Source: a virus. Taken from it: DNA of 64,000 nucleotides. The position numbers and the translations under genes were made by a program. The stretch's first letter is position 1. Each line of letters begins with the position of its first letter. The stretch spans positions 1 through 64,000 of IMG/VR virus record IMGVR_UViG_3300025141_016375; one strand, written 5' to 3'. The notes below the pieces were generated by a model. It was not told the origin of the DNA. It saw only the letters and a program-made list of their open reading frames with translations, and did no database searches. Positions 52,601 to 59,205 of the stretch are shown here, one piece after another.

Positions 52601-53968
52601 ACTCAGATTGCCAAAGATTTGCAATATACTTATTATCGTATGCCCACTTTCCACTCTTCTACGACTGATAATAAGGCATGGGCAAACGCGATGCATATGA
52701 GTGCATCTATTAATTTAGGCGGCGACAATTCGGAGAAAATTATTTTTGAAGGATACACTCCCAATAACCAGCACTATCATCAACAAATAATCTTTTCTCC
52801 CAAGTGGGAATGTCCTATTCTTGATTTTACAGATAAGACACCCGAGAAACCTTTTTACTCTACTATTGATGGGGGTGTAGCAAAAGGAATGTGGCATCAA
52901 TATGGAGAAATCCCCTCTAGTGTCACATCGTCCCCTTTCGAACCCACCGGAAAGAAGGGGATTCAATTAAGTGTCCAACAAAGCGCAGAATCACGAACGC
53001 AGGAACATGGAGATCTGGCTACGTTACTGGGGTTTGTTGGGCCCGAGGTCACCCCTCAGACATTAGGAACGTTGGGTGAATACAGCACTGTTCAAACCCA
53101 GGCCAAGAAAAATACTCTAAGCGAAGCTCTAGTGGCTATTCCTTTCAAATTTGATAAAAACAATAATACTACTCAGACTTATCAGATCCTTCAGAGCGCT
53201 CTGGATGGCAAATCTGCGCCAAATGCTCAAACGTTCACAAATAGCAATGGCGTTACTACCGAAGTTCCTCCACGACTTAAGGGGGCGCGCGACTTATTCT
53301 TAGATGAGAATGGCCAGGTCATAGATTACGCTAATTTATTACCTCCCACTTTTAAAGAATTTTATACTAAATGGCCCGCAGAAAAAGACGTTCTTGATGA
53401 TATTGATCCTGAAGTATATGCGTTGCTACAAAAAATGCACAAATACGTGGTGCCGCCCGAATTAGACTTTTTGCATAACCCTTCTATTTCTCCTTTTGTC
53501 ATGTATATGTGGGAGTTTGAAGTAGACTTAAGCACACAAGATCTACAGAATATTTGGCAAAATATTGCACCCCCATTAGTTCAAGATGATGGAAATGCTA
53601 GCGGCGGATTTCTCAAGGTCGCAGGCACACCAATTGAACATGTGATGCCCACAACGGCGGCTCAGGCTATGTTGGGGGACCATCACAATTTCTTTTATGA
53701 TATCTTTGATGAAGAAATAACCCGTTGGGCTGTCTTTAAAGTCAAAAAAAGGGCGCGCAATAACTATAATAATATAATAGGGCGCCCAAAAGATGGTGAT
53801 AATTTCTTGATCCGACGCGATCTTTATTCCAAAGGAGTGGGGCCGAAAGATTATCCCTATTCATATAATTGGCCTCATGATTTTTATTCTTTGATTGAGC
53901 TAGTAAAAATTGACACCAGCACCACTTTTTCTAAACGAGTAGCCGAAATGCGCACAGAGGAAGACTAA
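43637..53968 (+). CDS. Giant virion protein with two LamG-like domains, 3443 aa
   Basis: Largest gene in the window. Two concanavalin/LamG-like regions are readable. The first, about 184-410, has NTVEFWLKKEAF, ADGQWHHYAFIFQN, LSGSLDEVRYWKTART and GVYYKFNEG. The second, about 1710-1910, has LTICTYSMWVNPIG, VGEWHNVVVVYDGS, FDGFIDEVSLWNKALTAGE and LINWWRMGDEPGD. Such domains bind glycans or proteins. The N-terminal 100 residues are helical and charged. The rest is beta-rich with many aromatic residues. The context after gp25 and gp6 supports a baseplate or tail-fibre component that may touch host-surface glycans; that is inference. Confidence 0.82.
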   Translation: MSLKDLFKEDDNLRSFEPITKADIDADLESYDYLKAVQERSRRFLPLEKFAKPETFAKFGSAEKYYEDSIRRIYNTYPYDGSLKEKIQWELSSSVIDIFLLENGYPRTTGYATFSSASFAATVLVNGYGAVPTASYEFISLQGGPHKGTGKSLYYDQWQDTTTYRKDANILDRSQNRENNLKIDGIDGNTVEFWLKKEAFLVLGDPDYTSEKEVIIDVFVSGTTQVDQEYGRLRVELTGTADVGATPWLVTFSSGTLNAMMQQPIGRNITTASVADGQWHHYAFIFQNNADNPGNAVQCDLFIDGAHNSRAVGTGEVFYVSGALEATVGALGSADPPETGVTALNGALKGYAKLSGSLDEVRYWKTARTSKKIQQYWFDQVGGGTNSDLANTHLGVYYKFNEGITTNVAIDANVLDYSGRISNGTWTGYNPLFSRSTGSAMIESSASAIEFRDPIIYPSHLDVVSFLNTQKGIGKDYDTTNVNSLVSYMPTWMLEINETAEADANKNVLMNLLQILSSYFDNASLLIDKIPSLSEPKYYTSGTFPPPFNKRLLESRGFVAPDIFMDLSLLEQFAQRDNTLLFQESVEHVKRTIYQNIYNNLIYLYKSKGTEKSFRNLIRCFGIDDEVLKFNIYTKNNTFKIQDNTKYVTKTKQYANFNEVENGDATVYQHTASDDTNATSFLTMGPGLVGGDVPTFSSGTAFTLAADVILPNHVTIAEYATVKENYDGKVQNHYPLIVSSSLFGLHDVTSVENVGTWINPDWANFQVYAVKENNDKFSTTAKFVLSSVPSAPAGPIETILPIESPFFEDIYDDQKWTLAVSVFPEKQGVNQVGGTSGSDMGVPTSPDQSDYIIRFYGCNHISDIKYQSFEVSATIPQQAGDWGGAFFWHWPNKRIFAGAHRTDFNGSLREFSDAKISAVKAWYANIPTSSIDQHNKKAGNYGAAAPTKNAFLYEEAYNSVNIPEIGTLALHWDFTTVSSSDASGQFFVEDVTSGSNTDNRYGDFSTGVSRRHPGRGDFFQASSTDAVQNIARATLKQQVPEVLIDSNLTKILTQDDEFFNRAARPITYYFSIEKNLFQSISEEMLDMFASIKYLNNLIGEPVNLYRSEYKELGKLRELFFEKVGNDYDFDKYVEYYKYIDYAIGQYIEKLIPASMSTFRKGITTTVENFALDRNKYANKFPIIKDKMPPILQAQALGINELLYDWEFGHAPSSSAGFGTPESVACLWWKERAERTGSLSIVSSDNAVNIDKQTMLDSIVNETNASAPTVSQTSSAGTSMYSGSTYVTRRLAKPYRLTSDQSPYYHGGSNFYQNKKYDIVNAMGGLNLFPNNMLEISNVEAFEECTDGLDLGKKRKYKYEAAIVNLAGAGEQNYFRAKGDLFAPFSLYSASIAGGYHDEIAAQFMVGADITNFHDDTYGPAYEVPMQGPFTEKYVGGYQYRHIDLNYSGTDHPLDTAVTRPEGRLVELSSGEIEILGQWLSTDRDPPAWSLREPLAKRPVNIANILQTTGSSPTKIGNYEHDYDIVQTSGRTINNLFFVESEGIEVIPQTSLVIFSPGATPPGAPLVDYTLPDRSISGSNKFVFVNRFSAPGGPEVSSLGFMDVEAAEFSVYNALPFRNLTVRLPLQELLTDHCKQFGYFSDAQNSASYVLAGVAYPGTSGSVNTGSYYATAGYTDATASFHKVNRNTRLQPFIANTGSFFNTLCASLVKATPDYIANLGTAATDGLTICTYSMWVNPIGTLSPTLDMAMNLGGAQRTIDIRGNTPATRFVRFGADFSTTDGVWDTDEGSIIVGEWHNVVVVYDGSLTTNVPVIYINGAPMNVTTFTEPQGTLVISYTAPYTILGIDASIGALFAFDGFIDEVSLWNKALTAGEVQEIFNSTDDYCYGGPSNLFQHSAVASLINWWRMGDEPGDALPAGPIIDLIGGINLTTIGGAPTLSADVLSAYCYAIKTKPAYDNAYIQHQIPQTDVQYAWIKASLIEGYTGSALYGFEEPNYSLASMASTDLTFCSASDVGSNLFRDGGFVEYGRMLGAQYGNPVCTVVSHPETFLPTDFVGLNSNIVEPISSSTNILGYPSLVASFHPGCMAEVNYVNTTFCDAEGANGNTNSPMGLASVLSALIGHRQGPYGWPTWKQIRGGIHPIARYQRNHNIIQYIDFVQTWTVQPFQGVSMLMPGGTAKTIISTTEPPLSSKYKPLTFVMPSHSPAKFEESFATVAYGNALVKFTDHRTEFVPSPLVGSTALDLDAKLNTVATNTYSNFGAMRTLLAKSNYAANPDDFIKVSYSETIYPKGQYTYLSGSRKRTSFTNTFWRTHRFDRTIRDLPNSLSDSLGGGVVLIPTASMWKLDGHLNFTDNADFWTSGSTNFRADGAGELQNNYCLWRNSLEPGHVSWVTNPVDPGAFVYNAEGCQLTPLPRAASEYARRIPYVDINEDNGPQARSGSYRPNYTAGGGLGECNAIPILGKPAYLAEYSFPDFEGFTGGSTEYFVYDTIINGDTKWTAAEESPLNYQPFYDSYDDYIEDLFRASKDATIVPEFRISENINFYFSNNPNIFFDETGLNWAHGNITTNQLLTLTGSSYEPSTGNYDDFLKRYVFSDFLEYFTIVKDTYEDGRNKLPPGSNQTEAKTDSFGNTVYVETLPPPLESTRFKIVCEAGIKFLPYDGFYPAERCVQLGTLFSQSATTTFAGTEANFRTLMQPFFAPGIVYNSIKSGLAVDYPIYTAGTTPLTAAYSASTNTVAYNMDEFVTNTLLWQAQLDGTPFDTRIPFETLYEAVPLPTTILDFEPACRAHIDSTASLSTINSNFRAAMDNFLAESVNTFLEGGNVTQLKSNVFVKNLGDGVPMVTVPGSPSATKTYSMDVVLNNSTNINSLSDFKTAVELLTYDSGDPASLGSNPQSCSLNVNSSSIIMYSRATTGYSIDPHLYGSSFGMPMTAFTAQTIHGSNGLLSPQCTYGTWYKLASFEPYTPPYYDGFAAVRISVELPGGEASITQIAKDLQYTYYRMPTFHSSTTDNKAWANAMHMSASINLGGDNSEKIIFEGYTPNNQHYHQQIIFSPKWECPILDFTDKTPEKPFYSTIDGGVAKGMWHQYGEIPSSVTSSPFEPTGKKGIQLSVQQSAESRTQEHGDLATLLGFVGPEVTPQTLGTLGEYSTVQTQAKKNTLSEALVAIPFKFDKNNNTTQTYQILQSALDGKSAPNAQTFTNSNGVTTEVPPRLKGARDLFLDENGQVIDYANLLPPTFKEFYTKWPAEKDVLDDIDPEVYALLQKMHKYVVPPELDFLHNPSISPFVMYMWEFEVDLSTQDLQNIWQNIAPPLVQDDGNASGGFLKVAGTPIEHVMPTTAAQAMLGDHHNFFYDIFDEEITRWAVFKVKKRARNNYNNIIGRPKDGDNFLIRRDLYSKGVGPKDYPYSYNWPHDFYSLIELVKIDTSTTFSKRVAEMRTEED

Positions 53969-53970
53969 TT

Positions 53971-55161
53971 ATGGAGTTTTTTGATAAAAAACAAGATGTG
54001 CTTGATATTAAATTAACTCGTTATGGACGCCAACTCCTTTCTCGCGGAAAATTTAAGCCAGCTTATTATAGTTTTTCGGATGATGACGTCATTTACGATC
54101 AGCGATGGATATCGGGCACCGTTGCTCTAGAACCCCAATCCCAAGTGGAAGGGCGTATCCAGGAAGGAACACCGCGTGTTGAAACTCTCAGTTCTAAAGT
54201 AGGGGCAGAAGTCACCGTTTTTAATAGCAACAATGGTTCTCAACTTCAAAATCTTATCGACCTCTATAACATTAGTACCGATATGGCACAAATGATAGCG
54301 GTGCAAGAGGACCCCAAGAAAGGAGGTCCAGAGGAAAAAGAGTTTCAAGAAATTTTAAATTCAATAGTTCTTGACGTGGACTTTGCCGATGCAGAAAAAT
54401 TAGTACGCCATCACTTGGGGACAAAAAGATATTTTACTAATTTTGCTCCTGGTTGGAATGTAGTGTTTTATCATGGTTATATTTCTGGTTCATCTCCAAC
54501 TTATTTCAAGAAAGACATCAATAAAAAAGTACCTCAAATCGACACTACCCTGAGAGATAGTTTTTCTCGATATCACGATGATCAAGATGCATTTGAGCTA
54601 AACCCGGCACTTAGGAATGTAATTGAAAAATATAATAAATATGGCAGCCTCGGAACAGTAACGGAAGAAACTGTTGGCGCCTACAGCGATGTTTTTGGGG
54701 AGGATGAGGGGATTGATTATTTAAACACCTACTATGAAAGTTTCCCTCTGCAAGAAGGCTCTGTGTTTGTGGAAAAGGATTTTCTTTTATTGTCGTTTGA
54801 GGAATCGGGGGTGGATTTTACTCACGAAAACTTTTCCTTAGAAGTATTTGAAATTGTTGAGCCTTTTGCTGAAGGGACCCCAGCGTCGGCTAGCACCGAA
54901 CAATTAAATCGTTTAATGTTTGGAGACTTGGCGGAACAAGCCACCACCACCTCTAGAATGGTGGATGCCTATTTCGACGTGGAGTTCGACACGGAAATTA
55001 ATAAAATCCTAGGATGTACTTTAACGGGCAAGAAACAACTTAAAACCAAGAACATATACAATACTAATGTTTTTAATTGCGAGCCCATAGACAACAAAGC
55101 CGAGTCTACGAGCACAGATATATACGATTTGGACCCAGTTGAAACAGAGGAGGTTTGTTGA
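53971..55161 (+). CDS. Virion protein with N-terminal LTRYGR motif
   Basis: 396 aa, starting 2 nt after the giant gene. The N-terminus reads VLDIKLTRYGRQLLSRGKF followed by PAYYSFSDDDVIYD, closely parallel in order to VLTDTGRMRMAKGDGTFKIA and AFGDDEIDY in the protein at 62618-63607. The remainder is mixed alpha/beta without catalytic motif. Proteins with this N-terminus are found in tail regions of other large phages as far as I recall. Likely a structural protein. Confidence 0.7.
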   Translation: MEFFDKKQDVLDIKLTRYGRQLLSRGKFKPAYYSFSDDDVIYDQRWISGTVALEPQSQVEGRIQEGTPRVETLSSKVGAEVTVFNSNNGSQLQNLIDLYNISTDMAQMIAVQEDPKKGGPEEKEFQEILNSIVLDVDFADAEKLVRHHLGTKRYFTNFAPGWNVVFYHGYISGSSPTYFKKDINKKVPQIDTTLRDSFSRYHDDQDAFELNPALRNVIEKYNKYGSLGTVTEETVGAYSDVFGEDEGIDYLNTYYESFPLQEGSVFVEKDFLLLSFEESGVDFTHENFSLEVFEIVEPFAEGTPASASTEQLNRLMFGDLAEQATTTSRMVDAYFDVEFDTEINKILGCTLTGKKQLKTKNIYNTNVFNCEPIDNKAESTSTDIYDLDPVETEEVC

Positions 55162-58100
55162 TGGCGAAAGGATTAAATTATGTACCTAGGCCTTTTGTTT
55201 CGCGGATTTTGGTAGAAACTGCCACCAATACGACATCCAATGCACAGCAATGGATAGACCTTTACACAGAACAAACGGATACCGACTTCGGCAATGATAA
55301 AGCCAACAAGTTAAAGATTACGTTTAATTTCGCCTTTAAAAGCCTTTACCCTTCGTATGGGAATTGCGTTGCCCTAGAAGAAACCTCAACTGTGATCTCC
55401 AAGCTGGGCATCACGGGCTATCGTGTAAGAGATCCAAAATTGCTTAAGGAGTTTTTAGATTTTAAAGTCGAAGTGGGGTTCGGGAAAAGAGAATGGGCCG
55501 AGGCAAATTTTGGCATAGGCGCCTCCCACCCCATGCCCTACATATTAAAAGAAGATCTTCCAGATTATATTGTGCGCCAAAATGGTACCAATATTTTAAC
55601 CCTTCCCCATTATATATTTGATATATATGAATATAACGACACAGCGGCCACGCCTAATGGAAACCCAGAGTTTCTTGCTTATGTGTTTTTTATCACTGAT
55701 AAATCTATTACCCCCAACGTTTTTACTAGTGAAATTGTTTTTAGAGGCGGCGCTTTGGTAAACACTACATCTTATTTTGTAATTGGGGATCATTATGAAA
55801 AAGGGGGAAAGATGTATAGCCTTGTGGAAGAAAATCTCGACGTTGATACTGGCGTAAGCTTAACTGCACAAGTAAAAAAATCCTATGGGGCCCCCGGTCA
55901 ATTGTGGTGCGGCAGCGTACATAAACATGGTGCTAAATTGATGGCGGGCCTGGAAAAGAATGGCGCACAACCTGTTCTTAAGATGTACACGGCGCGGAAT
56001 GATAAAATAGTGGATGTTAGAGCCGCACAAGCGGTGGACAAAACATATGCTTATGAAGGATCTCAATATGAGAAGTCGCTTTCTTTTATCACTACTCCCA
56101 CATTTGCCAATTATCAACAGTACAAAGTTACGGACTATCTTATTCCCCAAAGCAATGGTGTTTTTACAGAGGTAGATTATTCCATTCGGACTTTCACCTC
56201 TGCAGATGATTATAGCATGGCCCTCTCCATGCCACCTGCGGCTAAAGTTTGCTTGTTCTTTGGAATGGATAAGGTGCGTTTATTAAAGCAAGGCACAGCA
56301 CTTCCCGGGCTTTTGGATAGGCTGACGGCCTTCAATCCTGACTTTTTATCGTATTTTACGGCTAAAATTAACATTACGCGCTTTGAAATTGCGCGTCTCA
56401 ATGTTGAGACGGGCCAAGCTCAAATTCTTTTAATCGGAAATAATGGTGATTATTTTGACGATGCAGCAACTGCCGACCCTGATAATAAACCTGTTGCTCG
56501 TCGAGCAAAAGGGCATCGTCTTCGCCGCGTAGGAGCAGCTGGAACCAATATTAAATTCGCCAATGATGACGGTACTATAAGCTTTTATGAGTTTAGAGAC
56601 GGCGAATTAAATGCCGATAGTTATGATAATGGGATGTATAAGTATTCGGTAAAAGTAAGCTTTAGAGACCCTATATGGGATTATCTCAATGGCCATTTAA
56701 CCACCCTTACCAAGATCACAGAAGATTTAGACGATTTGTTGTTTAAAACTTCTTTAAAGTTTCTCGATACTTCCGTCAATAAAACAGTAGCGGTTTTTGA
56801 TAAATATTATCAAAAAATGAATCCCGTTTTTGTTGAAAAGGCACTAGCTGGAACAGCACTAGTGGGATTTACTTTTGCAACTGAGGGCGCATATGAGGGA
56901 GTCCCTCAAAGCATCGTCACCGCCTTTGCCCCTTATCACGTGACGGAGACAACCAAATATAATAATTTAACTTTATTGTTACATGCAATTTCTGGAGATA
57001 TGACCGCGTTGGTAGCGATAGACGATTATTATCAACAAACCGAATTGCAAGCTGCTTACGGCAATTCTTATCATAGCGATATTCGCGATTATTTAATTAA
57101 TTCTACAAAACTTGCCACTACCACTCCCATTTTGTTGGAAAAGGCTCGTTCCATTCTGGCTCTTTTGAGCGATAAAATCGCAAAGGTAGTGAGCATCTAT
57201 AGTCGCGAGATTAAAAACAAAAACAGCGACGTAGGCGCCGATCCTTATACAGATTTTCTTAAGGGCCAAGGCGACTTTGCGAGCCCGAGTACGGTAAACG
57301 AAATTGAAATGAAACACACTTTCAAAAAGGACATTGACCTTGCCAAAGTGAAAGATCGTTTTGACTGGCTACAGAATATGGGCCCTTCTACGCAGCCATT
57401 TTATAGTTTAAAAGTGGTTAGAAGTGGCGATTATATAGATACGATTGCCACTAGTTTTAGTTATTTGCTAAATGAAGATACGACTTATGATCCATTGGCC
57501 ATCGGAGTTGATTATTGGTTTTTGCCCTCTTACACAATGAGGTTCGAGTGGGGGCAGGGATATGTGATGTGGGGAGATACCCCTCGTGCAGGCACAGAAA
57601 CTTTTAAACTTTTTAACTATAAAGATCAGCCGCAAGGAACATTTGCAGGGGATTTTGAAAATAAGTTCTATCAAGCCATGAGGAAAAAAGTATTGGGAGG
57701 CTCTACGGATACACAAAAGAACGTATCGATGCTGGAGATTCTCGCTTTTTTTGGAATTAAAGGTCCCACTAAGTTTTTTGAATTGACCTTCCTCGGCCTA
57801 ACCCCCGTCCTTTCCGAAGAACAGAAGACAACCATAAGCTTAATTGCATCAGCATTAGATTTTAAAAAAGCAGGCGAGTCCGGAGACCAGGAACAAGAAA
57901 CCGACGTAGATTCCAACCCAACAGGCAAATTGGTAACAAAATCAGGGGGTGTCACAGAAAAAGATACGGCATCGGGTGCCCCCCATGAATGGGGGGGCCT
58001 CTCGGCAAAAATGTGGGATATAAATGCCGCTAAAAAAATCCTTGCGTTGCTTTTTTCGGATAATTCCAAAAAGAATAACTATAGGAATCTTAATCTTTTT

Positions 58101-58910
58101 CAAGATGATACACCTTTCATTCAAAAAACGCTTCACAAAACTGTTGCCGGTGTTTCTTTGGACAATCCGGGATTTACGCAAGGTATCCCCGTAACAATGA
58201 ACCTCTTGCTCCGCTTGGCTAATGCCGGGAATTATGCTGCGACTGTTTCTCCCTTTATGGAACAAAACATATTCGATGCTAATGGAACTTTAATGCTTGA
58301 AAATTATTATTTGTATATTTTGTTTTTGTGTCTGCTGGGACGGGTAGAATATTTAACGGGGTTTACTCAAAGGCCCGGGATGGGCACTTTAACCCCCACT
58401 TCTTTTCATTATAGAAATCAAGTTAGATCCCCCCAATGGGCCAAGCTTACACCAATCGCGATTGGAAGCCTTAAAGATGATGAATTTTTGTATTGTCGGG
58501 TGAGTCTATACGATGAAGGCCCCCTTATCGATAATTCCTATATACGCTTATTTAGAGCCTATTTTACTAATGATCAATATTTTTACATGGGAGCAGGCAC
58601 AACCTATACTATGGCTCCCGAAGATGCCGCGGGGCCCTTAACTACTTCTACGCCCAATCTTACGACTGCCACCGGTTTAAATGTCCTCCCCGCTGGTGCG
58701 CTAGCCACACCGGGCGGCGCCACTAATTCAGTGACACAGGGCTTGTCCATTGGCTTTGGGGCTTCCGGCGCGCCAACACCAGCACTGCCGGGAGGTGCAC
58801 CACTACCGTCAGCTGCAGGGAAACGCGCGCCCAAGGGGAAAAATAAAAAGAATAAGGGAAGCGCCAAAGGAAAGAAAAAGAAGCCCCTGCGGCGGCGGAA
58901 GAAGATATAG
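55161..58910 (+). CDS. Large virion-type protein, 1249 aa
   Basis: ATG at 55161 shares a base with the preceding TGA (TGATG), with GAGGAGG upstream; two in-frame TTG codons just before are less likely. No enzyme motif was seen. The sequence alternates beta-rich and helical parts, with helical TTPILLEKARSILALLSDKI near 660-680. It ends in a Pro/Gly/Ala-rich linker and a very basic tail (KRAPKGKNKKNKG, then KKKKPLRRRKK), which might contact nucleic acid or an acidic partner. Tail function is inferred from context. Confidence 0.7.
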   Translation: MAKGLNYVPRPFVSRILVETATNTTSNAQQWIDLYTEQTDTDFGNDKANKLKITFNFAFKSLYPSYGNCVALEETSTVISKLGITGYRVRDPKLLKEFLDFKVEVGFGKREWAEANFGIGASHPMPYILKEDLPDYIVRQNGTNILTLPHYIFDIYEYNDTAATPNGNPEFLAYVFFITDKSITPNVFTSEIVFRGGALVNTTSYFVIGDHYEKGGKMYSLVEENLDVDTGVSLTAQVKKSYGAPGQLWCGSVHKHGAKLMAGLEKNGAQPVLKMYTARNDKIVDVRAAQAVDKTYAYEGSQYEKSLSFITTPTFANYQQYKVTDYLIPQSNGVFTEVDYSIRTFTSADDYSMALSMPPAAKVCLFFGMDKVRLLKQGTALPGLLDRLTAFNPDFLSYFTAKINITRFEIARLNVETGQAQILLIGNNGDYFDDAATADPDNKPVARRAKGHRLRRVGAAGTNIKFANDDGTISFYEFRDGELNADSYDNGMYKYSVKVSFRDPIWDYLNGHLTTLTKITEDLDDLLFKTSLKFLDTSVNKTVAVFDKYYQKMNPVFVEKALAGTALVGFTFATEGAYEGVPQSIVTAFAPYHVTETTKYNNLTLLLHAISGDMTALVAIDDYYQQTELQAAYGNSYHSDIRDYLINSTKLATTTPILLEKARSILALLSDKIAKVVSIYSREIKNKNSDVGADPYTDFLKGQGDFASPSTVNEIEMKHTFKKDIDLAKVKDRFDWLQNMGPSTQPFYSLKVVRSGDYIDTIATSFSYLLNEDTTYDPLAIGVDYWFLPSYTMRFEWGQGYVMWGDTPRAGTETFKLFNYKDQPQGTFAGDFENKFYQAMRKKVLGGSTDTQKNVSMLEILAFFGIKGPTKFFELTFLGLTPVLSEEQKTTISLIASALDFKKAGESGDQEQETDVDSNPTGKLVTKSGGVTEKDTASGAPHEWGGLSAKMWDINAAKKILALLFSDNSKKNNYRNLNLFQDDTPFIQKTLHKTVAGVSLDNPGFTQGIPVTMNLLLRLANAGNYAATVSPFMEQNIFDANGTLMLENYYLYILFLCLLGRVEYLTGFTQRPGMGTLTPTSFHYRNQVRSPQWAKLTPIAIGSLKDDEFLYCRVSLYDEGPLIDNSYIRLFRAYFTNDQYFYMGAGTTYTMAPEDAAGPLTTSTPNLTTATGLNVLPAGALATPGGATNSVTQGLSIGFGASGAPTPALPGGAPLPSAAGKRAPKGKNKKNKGSAKGKKKKPLRRRKKI

Positions 58911-58958
58911 ACCTAAAGACTTCAGAGCATTAACAGTGCATGAATAAAAGGAATTATA

Positions 58959-58970
58959 CTAATTATTAAT
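58959..58970 (+). promoter_or_regulatory. Putative late-promoter motif (CTAATTATTAAT)
   Basis: CTAATTATTAAT starts 31 nt before the ATG at 58990 in the 79-nt gap after the 1249-aa gene. It matches the motif at 39394 over CTAATTATTA. A TATACT overlaps its start. Confidence 0.38.
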
Positions 58971-58989
58971 GGATTTTAAGGAGAAATAG

Positions 58990-59193
58990 ATGCCCCCTAC
59001 TGGATACAATAGCGATTATTATAGCAGTGCTTATTTACTATATATGGATGACTCTGCCCCCTCCGTCGATAACGTGGTAAGTGATTACGATTTTTCCATA
59101 TATTATGATTCAACAGACACCGCAGGTGCAAATACAACACCACCGACCGGAGAGACGGACGACAGCGCCGCTCCGCTCACATATACTTCATAG
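58990..59193 (+). CDS. Small Asp/Ser/Tyr-rich protein
   Basis: 67 aa with AAGGAG before the ATG. Composition is unusual: rich in Tyr, Asp, Ser and Thr, with almost no basic residues (YNSDYYSSAYLLYMDDSAPS). No fold or motif is recognised and it may be disordered. Its own leader and placement before the 1107-aa gene suggest it is expressed with the tail genes. Function unknown. Confidence 0.55.
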   Translation: MPPTGYNSDYYSSAYLLYMDDSAPSVDNVVSDYDFSIYYDSTDTAGANTTPPTGETDDSAAPLTYTS

Positions 59194-59205
59194 GCATTAT
59201 TAATA

